A program made the translations under genes and the position numbers. A DNA stretch of 64,000 nt, taken from Daucus carota subsp. sativus (taxonomy: Eukaryota; Streptophyta; Magnoliopsida; Apiales; Apiaceae). Every line of letters begins with the position of its first letter. The first letter of the stretch is position 1. The stretch is taken from contig NC_030387.2 of assembly GCF_001625215.2 (NCBI RefSeq), positions 5,546,501 through 5,610,500 on the forward strand, read 5' to 3'. The notes under the pieces are model-generated. The model had not been told where the DNA came from and ran no database searches. It saw only the letters and a list, made by a program, of their open reading frames with translations. Shown in pieces: positions 22,270 to 32,423 of this stretch.

Positions 22270-23440
22270 AGTAGTTGTGGTCTGACATAAGCAAGTCATA
22301 AAATGTCATCTATGATAAGTTTTTAAATACTGTCATCTAAATTCTGTTAATATTCTCTAATGATATAAATTCTAATTTGCAAATTCTAATATGAGACGTT
22401 GATTTCATAATAATGTTATATTTTGAGTTAACACTCCAATGAAGATATTTGTACGTGTTTCTTTGTTGGTACTCAGGATCTTATACTATGTTCAAACATG
22501 CTTAGATATTACTTGTGTCGAAATTCTTATCACAAACATGCATGTTCTTAACTTGAAATTTAAACTGACTTATTTCTTGAATCTTAACATTAAGTCAGTA
22601 GTAAAATTTTGTTTATTCCCTTTATAAGCTTAGAGTTGGTAACTCTTAAGTTTGGTTGCTCATGGATGAATATGCCTTTCTGCAAAAACATAAAATAAAG
22701 AATCAAGTACTCCTTTAAGATCAGTGATGACTAAGTATCATGTGAAAGGGAAAACCCAAGTGTTGTGCTGGTATTAAACACACTTGTACTATAAATAAAA
22801 TTCCGGGTGATCTTTTACAATCTCTGATTACTGGAGAATTACTTGACTTAATAAGAAAATTTGATCTTATGATGAAAAATTTTCTAAATATTATAATTTG
22901 ATGATTAAACTCTGTTGATTATACTCTGAGAGTGCACTGTTGACTTAATCAAAAGTTCATGAATTTATGTGTTTAATTGAAAATTCTGTTTTTAATGAAA
23001 CTTTGATTTTTGTCAAACTCTGATCGACTTCAAAAGTCAATTGTTTAATATAATTAATTGATTTATATTCAAATATTAATTTTTTTTTCTAGCAGTCAGT
23101 AACATCTTATTTGATAGTGGGTTTTGACAGTGCGTATAGCATTAGTTTGCATAGAAACTGTTCAATGTCATGCATTTGTAACCGTGCTATTAATAATGCT
23201 TATCTTATTTTCTGCACCTACTAACTCTATTTGACCATTCAACTATTGTCAGGTGTCCCACTAACGGGTGAAAACGTAGATCTGAGACTGGAATGTTGTT
23301 TTGGTTAAAATCAATTAAATTTTTTAAACACATCATTTATACTATTCTCTCTTTACTTACAAACTCTCTCTAAACTCCAAACTCTTTATGTTTACTATTC
23401 ATCTTTTTCACTTTTTTTACCCATTTTTTTACAAAACAAC
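22270..23440. other. No recognisable gene
   Basis: AT-rich. Only short chance frames, such as 22439-22627, are present. Confidence 0.4.
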
Positions 23441-23772
23441 CATGACAACAAAATCTTACGTTAATGATGCAGAGTTTGTATCAAACAACTATGCCACTAT
23501 TCTATCCAAGGAATGTTACACTTGAATTCCATTTTACTCAGGATTTTTTTATCCATAGCGAGATAAGGTTTGCTCTTACAAACCCTGAAGTTATCTATGC
23601 TAAACAAGCTCTCAAATTATGGAGAACAAGACATTTTGATGATGGAGCTGATAAAGGCATTCCTTTCATTATCTTCAGTAATGGGAACGATTCTTTCTCA
23701 GTCACTTTAACTGTCGTAAGAAAATCTCTAAATTTGACTAACCATGGCTCCTATGATATTATTTGTTGGTGA
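23441..23772 (+). pseudogene. Relic of a transposon-associated plant ORF, uncertain
   Basis: A short frame from ATG 23441 (start MTTKSYVNDAEFVSNNY) stops at 23513. A second frame (to 23772) carries LKLWRTRHFDDGADKG. Together they look like the N-terminal part of a widespread plant open-frame family found in repetitive DNA, interrupted by a frameshift. Assignment rests on recall of the pattern only. Confidence 0.25.
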
Positions 23773-23815
23773 CCAGCACATTCAGAGCATGATGGTTGCT
23801 TTAGGCTATATAAAA

Positions 23816-24678
23816 TATGGGTGAACACGGGTCGGGCTTGGCCGGGTTAATGGCTAAAATTCAATTCAACCTAACCTAATATAATCGGTTTATAAAAATT
23901 CGAACCCGTTAATCCAAAAAGAATATTTTCAACCCTACCCTATTATCGGTATGTCGGGTTGGGTCAGGTTCATTAATTTTATCCAGTCAAAATTAACACT
24001 CAACAAAAATATGTTATCAAGGTGATGGTAAGCTGTTAATACTTAAGTATGTCAAGTGTTTAGTAACTGAATATATTGAATAATGATTGAAATTCTTTTC
24101 TTAGAGTTTAGGTTCTGGATACATTGTAAAAGTTATATTGTTTCACACCTTCTCTCTTTAGATTGCCAATGCTTATCTATTTCCTGCAAGTTAGCATGTG
24201 TGTTTTTAAGTAAGATTATGAACAAGTCTTTTCTATCAGTTTATCAAATAATTCATTTCATTTTATCGTACCTTATTATTTGAAAATTATCTGTAGAATC
24301 TTTAGTCACCAACTCACTACTTGATTTTGGATCCATGCAAAAATTGCACCTATATCAATATTAGCTTTTTACTAATAAGATAGTATCATTCAAGTGGAAG
24401 ACATTGTTAAATCAAATATTGCATGTTATGAAATGAAGTATACAGGTATTATATAATCGGAGGAATTATGATGAACTGTTATAAATTTAATTTTGGACTC
24501 GACTGGGTTGGACGGGGGTTAATAATTAAAAATCGTGACCCAACCCAATTTATTCAGGTTAATAAAAATTGAACCCAATTATTTTTCGGTTTAAACAGTT
24601 CGATTTTGTTCGGCCGAAATAAAGAGTGGGTCGGGTTGGGTCAGTTTGACGGATTAATTGATTTTTTGTTCACCCCTA
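23816..24678. mobile_element. hAT-type non-autonomous element (863 bp)
   Basis: Ends TATGGGTGAACA and, inverted, TAGGGGTGAACA agree at 11 of 12 positions. They are flanked by a perfect 8-bp duplication ATATAAAA (23808-23815 and 24679-24686), the hAT signature. Subterminal stretches are rich in GGGTCGGGTTGGGTC-like words in opposite orientation. No transposase is present; the 66-codon frame inside (24083-24283) is not recognisable. It ends 275 bp before the start codon of the next gene. Confidence 0.83.
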
Positions 24679-24953
24679 ATATAAAATAACATGATCATTA
24701 TATTTGAATGATTATGACTGTTTTATACGATTATCCTCCTTTTTTTAAAAAAAGTAGAAGAAGAAATATTTATAAATTTATAAAACAAAATAAAATATTT
24801 GATTATTCAAAAGCGCATATAAAATTGGGAGGAGGAAGTATACAATTAACAAAAGTATACTTAAACATTTGGCGTGATGTATATAGATGTTATAGTGGTG
24901 GTCTTCATCTTTATCTGTTCTAGAGCTCAAGCTTAACCATCATCATCCAAAAC

Positions 24954-25955
24954 ATGGCGACTGAAGGCGAAACAATAAATTTGTCCGGAATAGTATCCGA
25001 AACAAAACGCATAATCAACGCTCACTCACGCCACTTCTTAGCTCTCTCTCTCATCTTCCTCCTTCCAATCTCTTTCTTCATCACTATCTATCCCACCCTT
25101 CTTCTCCAATTACAATCTTCATTCAACAACAACCTTCCATACCCTGAAACCCTTTTCAACACTCTTAACCCTAGCCCTAATCAACCCTTTAAACCCCTTG
25201 TTGCCCCCATCATTTTCTCAATTTTTGTTGCTCTTTTCTCCGTTTCTGCTGTTGCCACTATTACTTATAGTACGATTTATGGTTTTTACGGCCGCCCGGT
25301 TCGGCTTGGGTCGGCTATTAAGTCTTTGATGCGGTCTATTTTGCCTCTTGTGTTTACTGCACTCTGTGTTTTGTTTTTGGTTTCTTTGATCGCTTTGGTT
25401 CTTGGGTCTGGCTTTTATGCTGTTAGTGTACTTGTTTCGTTTTTCGGTGTTAATGTTGAGTATGGTTCGGGTTGTTTTAATTGGATGGTGGGGGTGTTTG
25501 TGTTTGGTTTGGTGTTGGTTTTGTTTTATTTGCAAGTTCATTGTACTTTAGGGTTTGTTGTTGTGGTGGTTGAATCGAAATGGGGATTTGAGGCTTTACG
25601 GCGGAGTGGGGATTTGATCAAGGGAATGAGATTGGTGTCGTTGTGGTTATTGTTGTTTGGTTGTGTTACGGTTGTGTTTCCGCTGTGGTTGAATTCGGTG
25701 CCGTTGGTGAGGTTTGAGGGTGGTTTTGATTTCTGGAAGAGTGCGGGATTTGTTGCGCAGACAGTGTTGAGTTCTAGCTTTGTGACCTTGTTTATGCTTA
25801 TTAGTATTTCGGCAAATGCAGTGTTGTATATGTATTGCAAGGCCTTTCATGGGGAATTGGCTTCAGAGATTGCTGAGGAGTTTGCACGTGATTATGTTAG
25901 TTTGCCTTTTGATGATGACAAGGTACCCCATATCGTTACTGTTGTGCAAGCTTGA
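24954..25955 (+). CDS. Multi-pass membrane protein of the plant family typified by Arabidopsis At5g44860/At4g19950
   Basis: An intact single-exon gene for 333 residues. After a polar N-terminus (1-25), about six hydrophobic segments are visible near residues 26-50, 82-110, 128-155, 172-200, 222-246 and 262-292. The loop TIYGFYGRPVRLGSAIKSL and the segment ESKWGFEALRRSGDLIKG resemble the plant-specific family that includes At5g44860 and At4g19950. Its biochemical role is unknown; a membrane-trafficking or ER/Golgi location is only inferred. Polar C-terminus with ASEIAEEFARDYVSLPFDDDK. The ATG context (AAAACATGGCG) is good, and an AATAAA-type signal lies about 120 bp after the stop. Family assignment is from recall; the open frame itself is certain. 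Confidence 0.85.
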   Translation: MATEGETINLSGIVSETKRIINAHSRHFLALSLIFLLPISFFITIYPTLLLQLQSSFNNNLPYPETLFNTLNPSPNQPFKPLVAPIIFSIFVALFSVSAVATITYSTIYGFYGRPVRLGSAIKSLMRSILPLVFTALCVLFLVSLIALVLGSGFYAVSVLVSFFGVNVEYGSGCFNWMVGVFVFGLVLVLFYLQVHCTLGFVVVVVESKWGFEALRRSGDLIKGMRLVSLWLLLFGCVTVVFPLWLNSVPLVRFEGGFDFWKSAGFVAQTVLSSSFVTLFMLISISANAVLYMYCKAFHGELASEIAEEFARDYVSLPFDDDKVPHIVTVVQA

Positions 25956-26940
25956 AGGTAGTGTGCTTCTTATTGTATGTATTACTGAATAGGTTACTGT
26001 ATACTGGTTCTTGTTTATGTAATGTTGTTTCTAGTCTGTGTATGAAACAAATTGTGTGAATCAAGTGAAGAAGAATAAAAAAGGCTCTGACACCCACTTG
26101 CTCATGTCCTGATCTGTTCCTTATGTATGCAACTTAATAATTTTGATTATAGAGTCTTTCTGTTATGATTGTCGATTTGCACTTAACTTGATTTTGCTTA
26201 AATATGGCATTTTGCTCATGAGAACTTGATTTGCGTGTGAAAGTATATATGTACTGGTTCAATTATACCTCTGTCTATGCCTTTGTTGTAAGTGTAAACT
26301 TCAATTGTGGTCGTTGGTAGTGGCTTCAAAAGCAATATGACTTGCATGTTTCTTCTTTACGAAGAGCCAAAATGAATTGAGGTAGGTCAACAGTAGCTAA
26401 ACAGTAAAGACTAGTCACCAAATTTCTAAATGAGAAAACATGAGCGACGATGGTCTGTAAATATAGTTATATTCTAGATTATGCTTGGAGCTTGGATTCC
26501 TGTTAAACAAAACATAAATATTACAGAGAGTAGGCTGGGAAATTTTCTATCATGCTTCTCTTGAGTCTTTATAATATCCAATTTATTAAATATTCTGGTC
26601 ATCTAAAAATTGGGAGAACCGGAAGCTGCAATGACCAACAAGTAAAATACTATCACTATATATAATCTCTATGTTACCCCCACTCTTCAATTTTGCCCTC
26701 ATACTGGTGTCAATAGGACATGATATGGGTGTGGGTATGGGATCTGGGTCGGATGCTTTAATTGAAAACTGGACACTTCGATTTCCAACAATATAGTTCA
26801 AAATGATTTACAAAGCCTCACAACAACTTGTTTTTAGCAAGGGATGCCTATAAATTACTGTTTCTGTGTTATTCTTTTAATTTATGCTATAAGTTTAAAA
26901 TAAACAATTAGTATATGTCTTTATATTAGTAGAAGAACCA
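25956..26940. other. 3' region of the membrane-protein gene, then no gene
   Basis: Contains the 3' UTR with AATAAAAAAG near 26075. I see no other gene. A GGGTGTGGGTATGGGATC stretch near 26728 resembles words near 28300 on the other side of the MULE and may belong to an older repeat it landed in. Confidence 0.4.
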
Positions 26941-26949
26941 ATTTACAAA

Positions 26950-28165
26950 GGGTCCTGTTCCCTGACAACTGACTGTATGTCAGGGAACAATTATCCAACA
27001 ATCACTCTCCCAACGGCTGGAGAAAAAAAAAAAAAAAAGTTTTTTTAGTATCCGCTCATATTTTCAGCGGATGGGTTGGTGTCTGCTGTAATTTCACGCG
27101 GACCGGCCGCGGTTATTATACGCGGATAATACAGAGGGTATCATATTCGTGTTATTGCTCCTTCTTGTGTTATTGCTCCTTCTTGTAAGCAGAGTCCGGG
27201 AAAAACAAGACAAAAACAGGGAGTGGTGAGGTGGAGCGCGATAACTGAGGTGGAGACATTAATTATATTATATGAGAAACATATTTTATAAATTCATATT
27301 TATATTCATGCTTATTATATTCTTTTATAAGATTATATAAATTCATATTTATAATTAATATTTATAATATAATTAATATTAATAAATATTTATAACATTT
27401 AAATATAAAATATGAATTCATATTTATAATTAATATTAATTATAATTATAAATATTAATTATAATTATTATAAGATTTCTTTTATAAGATTTTATAAATT
27501 CATATTTATAAATAATATTTATAATATAATTAATATTTATAAATATTTTTAACATTTAAAATAAAATATGAATTCTTATTTATAATTAATATCAATTATA
27601 ATTATAAACATTAATTATAAATATGAATCTATATTAATTATAAATATAAATTCATATTTATAATTATAATTATAAATATTAATTATAAATATGAATTTAT
27701 ATTATATTTATAAATCTGGATTTATATTTATTATAAAATTCTAATATTCAATATATTCATGCTTATTATTGATTACCTTAATTTGTTGAATAAGTAATTA
27801 ATTTTAATCTAAAATTTAATATGGCGGGGAAGTCCAACTTGAGTTTTGAAAATAAGCAAATAATAGAAAAGCGACCAAATTCGTATCATAAGTATTTGTG
27901 AAGTATTTGTGAGCAGGGGGTAGGTTAGTTAGGTTAGCTGGTTGCACGAAATCCACTCCATGACTGCTGCATTTTCCGCGTATAATAACCGTGACTGGTC
28001 CGCGTGAAATTACAGCGGACACCAGCCCATCCGCTGAAAATATGAGCGGATACTAAAAAAACTTTTCTTTTGTCCCAGCCGTTGGATCGTTGATCCAACG
28101 GCTGAGAGAGTGATTGTTGAATAACTGTTCCCTGACTGACAAACAGTTGTTAGGGAACATGACCC
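26950..28165. mobile_element. Non-autonomous MULE with ~190-bp terminal inverted repeats
   Basis: The left arm (26950-27140) and right arm (27970-28165) are inverted copies sharing GTTCCCTGAC, the CAACGGCTG block, and a long stretch around GTATCCGCTCATATTTTCAG. A perfect 9-bp duplication ATTTACAAA flanks the element (26941-26949 and 28166-28174), as expected for Mutator-like elements. The centre is A/T-rich with internal inverted words (TTATAATTAATATT). No transposase or clear captured gene is seen. Confidence 0.9.
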
Positions 28166-28174
28166 ATTTACAAA

Positions 28175-29110
28175 TTTATAATATATAAAATGGAGGTATA
28201 AAAATAATATCATATACGTAAAGGTTATATGCCGAATCCCCGTACTTGTGTCCAATTTCGGTCCATATCTGAATCCTAATTTTTAAGAAATTCAGGGCCT
28301 GACACTTGGATGTGCACCGGATCCGGATCCGACACCCATATCCGAGTCCGGGCAACTTAGTATAATCCTCTAACTTTGTGCAAAATTATTTCCTGATCAG
28401 CAGGAGAAACCTTTTGAGTACAAAAATAAAATAATTTTTTCACTTTCAATAGAAGTCATGGCAACTATGGTGTTATTAAAAAGCTTATGTCATAAACAGT
28501 ATGGTTGTAAATACTAGTTAGTAATTATATATTTACAGTAAATCTAACATCTTTACTCATGAAGTCGATAAAAAACTAGAACATAACATTATTACAGTGA
28601 TAAATATGATCTGCCATTACAGCTAAAAGAGTACAATAGTACATCCTCAATAGATAATTGAAGCATAATAAGCATGCATAGTTAGTGTCTATCTTGCATC
28701 AGCATTATTGGATTAAAAAGATATATTAATGATTAATGATTTAAGCATGATTTGTAAATCGAAATCCGAAATCATTTGGCCTGTTATAGATTTGTAATAA
28801 TTAATTGAAAATTAGATAGAATAATGCAGATTAATAGCCGACCTTAGTACATATTTCATTATTTACATTCTTAAATATTAAAACAATAACACATAATTAG
28901 ATGAATAGAAAATAAAGGTGGTGGCGTGGTGCTATTTATAATTTGTTCTTATCTTGCATATTTATTTTGGATCACATACATGTATTAGTAATACTATATT
29001 GGTAATTAATCGTATAAAAATTTACAAAATTATTCACTTCCTATAAGGTAAGATATAAGAGTAAAGACAGAGCTATCGGAGAAAAAGAGTTGTCAAAGCT
29101 AGGTGGGGAA
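28175..29110. other. No recognisable gene
   Basis: AT-rich. A short block rich in GGATCCGGATCC words at 28310-28350 is probably part of a dispersed repeat. Confidence 0.4.
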
Positions 29111-29117
29111 AACCCCA

Positions 29118-29690
29118 CTCATCCAGAACCTTTATGTGGTGTCATGTAGCGGACGCCAGAAAAAGCTTGGATGTTGGCGTGTCCTGTGATGATGAACTTG
29201 GCCCTATATCTGGTGCCTGTCTCGAAGCTGATGGGCTAAAGATGTTACTGCATTTGTGGTGCTCTAGAATAGCAGAAGGAAATTGGTATCTGTGAGATGC
29301 TTTGGACTCATCTCTGATTGATCATGAGATTATGATCCTCAGGCTGTTCTAGCGTATGAGAATATGGTCCATCTTAGCAGCCATCCTTGTGGCAACATCG
29401 ACTAGTATCGTTAGCAGTCCAGAACCTTTATGTGGTGTCATGTGGCGGGCACCATAAAAACTTGGTGCTGGCATGTCATGTGATGATGAACTTGGCCCTA
29501 TATCTGGTGTCTATCTCGAAGCTGATGGGCTAAAGATGTTATGCATTTACAGACACTTGTGGTGCTCTAGAAGAGCAGAAGGAACTTGGTATCTGTTAGA
29601 TACATTGAACTCGTCTCTCGTTGATCATGAGATCACAATCTTCAGGCTGTTCTGGCGTATGAGAATATGGTCCACCTTCTGATCATGGTT
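29118..29690. repeat. Tandem duplication of a ~297-bp unit
   Basis: The unit beginning TCCAGAACCTTTATGTGGTG occurs at about 29121 and again at about 29417, with roughly 10 percent difference. Both copies contain GATGATGAACTTGGCCCTAT and GTATGAGAATATGGTCCA. Short frames inside (29473-29682) are not recognisable. Confidence 0.82.
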
Positions 29691-29729
29691 GTCACGTCAA
29701 TAAGAGAATATGGTCCACTTCTGATCATG

Positions 29730-30276
29730 GTTGTCACGTCGATAAGTCAAGTCGATAAGGTCCACCTTGTCAACTACTCTCGCGGATTAGTCGAAAAGTT
29801 AATTATAATTAATTAAATATCATATATATTAATATATATCTTATATACGTAGTTTCTTATAACAAAATTCTAGAATTCCAATTCTCGTATGTATATCAAT
29901 CGCAAAATAGATATGTTAATTAGAAATATATCTTTTTTACCCTTTCATGTACACATATTGACTATGCACATTAACACACTGATTATACCAATATATAAAC
30001 AAATATATAACAGAACTACATGTATATTCAGTTTGAATCAACTTATACATACATAAATACATACACACAAAGATCTTAGATTAACATGTTGATTATTGCT
30101 GATTTTGAGCAGGTTCATAGAACTTTTTTTTATTTCATTTCAACATTTGATTGAATTTTGCACTTGTCGACCAACTAGTCGATAGATTAGTCAAGTAAGT
30201 CGACCGACTAGTCGACACTTCGCAAGTCGACCTGGTCGATTTTCTCAATCCGACTAGTCTCGAGCGTCGTGACAAC
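29730..30276. mobile_element. Possible foldback DNA element
   Basis: The left end GTTGTCACGTCGA and the right end TCGTGACAAC are inverted, and GTCGAC/ACTAGTCG words recur in the right part. A clear target duplication was not found, and a partial second copy of the left end sits just upstream (about 29688). Confidence 0.4.
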
Positions 30277-30359
30277 ATAATGAATCTTGGATGAGAAAAT
30301 AGAAGTAATCCTCTACAATTACACTACGTTTAGGACGCGAAGTGTGGTGTGGACTGCCT

Positions 30360-30482
30360 TCGTTCCGGAAGCAGTCTCCTTCGTTCCCTGAAGCCGAGAC
30401 AGATTGTGTCTCTGTTGTTTTTCTCCGCAAGCAGTCTCCTTCGTTCCTTGAAGCCGAGACAGATAGTGTCTCCGTTGTTTTT
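30360..30482. repeat. 61-bp tandem duplication
   Basis: Two copies of AGCAGTCTCCTTCGTTCC...GCCGAGACAGAT...GTTGTTTTT with a few changes. No gene. Confidence 0.75.
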
Positions 30483-30529
30483 AACAGTGTCACATAATCA
30501 TAGCGCTCTGGGTTCCACAGTTCACAATT

Positions 30530-32320
30530 AATTTATCAACCAATATAACCCTCTATGTTATGACCAACTTCCGGTTTTTGTTTCCGGGAAATATCATCTT
30601 TTAGTTACTCATTTTGGTGAAGAGTGCTACTGAGAATTGAGATGGACAATTCAGTTGTGTGGAACAGGCCAAACAGTAGATAAAAGGGGAACACTAATAA
30701 AACAGCCTCTCTGTTCCTTAGATTCATCTCACACTGCCTCGTTTTATTTCTGTAGTATTGTAGGAATTTATATATTGTCCCGTTCTTTTGTTTTTGTAGT
30801 ATTCTAGGAATTTATATATATTGTCAGCGATATGGAGTTGTTTATCTTACTATACCAAAGAAAGCGAGTCATAAACTCGACCATTACTCTCCCAAGTGAC
30901 TTCGCTTACCTTTCTTTGGACTAATTATAACTTACAGATGAGCCGTATGCCCGTATTATTAAAGGCATGCTTAATTACGTTAATGACGCTTTGCGCTTAG
31001 ATGTAAGATGTGTGATTCAAGTTTGGTTACGTGTTATTAAACTTCCAGATTTTTTTATTGGAATCGCGAGATGGGGCTCAAGTTTGGTGTTTGTCCAGGC
31101 CATTGCCTTGATTAGAATGATGTGTTGTATTGCTTCCGCTGCTGAGGAGCCTCTTTATCATACCAATAGAAAACCTGTAAAATATTCATATATATATAAA
31201 CAAGAAACAAACAGGTGATTCAATGTGTGGCTGTGCGAAAACACTTATGCTAGGGGCCAGGACTATTAAATATACAATTGAATTGATCTGATGAAAATGC
31301 AGGTACCCGGGAATACTCATTACTGCAGAGGACTGTTCTTGACGGAGCATTAAAGATTTCAAGATATGGGTGTGGGCGCGGGTGAACACGTACTTCGTAA
31401 GATTAGCTTTCACCTCAATGATTTGACATTGGAGTTGGAGTTCGATTTAGAATCTGCGATGTAACACTACTGTTACAGGACTACTTCAATGCTCAAGCTG
31501 ACTACTTATTTGGCAAACTCGTTTTAGCAAACAAAGTCAAGTTTTGAGTAAATTACATAATGGTGGTTCGACTTTATTTAGTCTGCTAATATTATACTCG
31601 ATTTTTGAACGTGTAATTTGGTGATCAAGTATTGATTTTGTCTTTCAGACAAATGGCTAGTGACCAAAAACAATTAGCTAAACATTCTTTTAATTTTTCA
31701 AAAAAATTGCCTGGCACTCTTTTGAAAGATTAGGCAAGATTTTAGAAGATAAAAGAAATTGTCTTGTTATGATGATGCGAATGTTAAAACTCAATCATCA
31801 TGATGCTATAAGATTGCGAATTTGAAAACTTATATGATGAAAAGTTCGGCCATCAACATGAAATTTATTCTAGAAGAACTCGGTTGAATTACAAAATTCT
31901 GATCCAAAACATAAATTTGCTCTAGAAATCTTATATACGACACAGTTGTATCATAAAATTTTGATCCGAAACATAGAATAGAAATAATTCTGATATAACT
32001 TTGTGCTGAAATTTTACTCTGGGATTGAAATCTAACAACATGGTTGAGTAGGGATTAATAAGCAGTAGGCAGATTATTGGCCTGTAATTATTTATGAAAA
32101 CTCCTCACGCCTGTCTAAAACAGGAATGAAAAATGGCTCCTTTCCTTTACAATTATTATGATGTAAAATCATCCAACTACTCCACCAACTTTGTTTATAG
32201 CTCCACAATATCATCACACTAGTTCATCTTTACTTGAAGCTTTTTCCCAGTAATATTTTACAATCTGCATAACTGCTCCATACCATTCTTTACTCATCTG
32301 CCTGCATCAACCCCTTGTCA
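30530..32320. other. No recognisable gene; promoter side of the PHO1-type gene
   Basis: An open frame at 30967-31218 has no recognisable domain. The last 200-300 bp probably hold the promoter and 5' UTR of the gene starting at 32424; no specific element is clear. Confidence 0.35.
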
Positions 32321-32423
32321 TTTACTTCTTGCTGTACTTCTGCGTCGATAAAAATACTTGCTTGAATCTAATATATGTGCCTGGCAGACCTGTTTCAGCT
32401 AACAAGGTGATCACAAGAAAATC

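Noticed and set aside
25218..25850. Long minus-strand open frames opposite the membrane-protein gene
   Set aside because: Shadow frames of a biased plus-strand coding sequence. No domain and poor start context.
27260..27780. AT-rich inverted words in the MULE core as a replication origin or matrix attachment region
   Set aside because: Composition alone is not evidence, and the stretch is explained as the core of a DNA element.
30967..31218. 83-codon plus-strand frame as a gene
   Set aside because: No domain, no splice or regulatory support, and hydrophobic runs of the type seen in chance frames.
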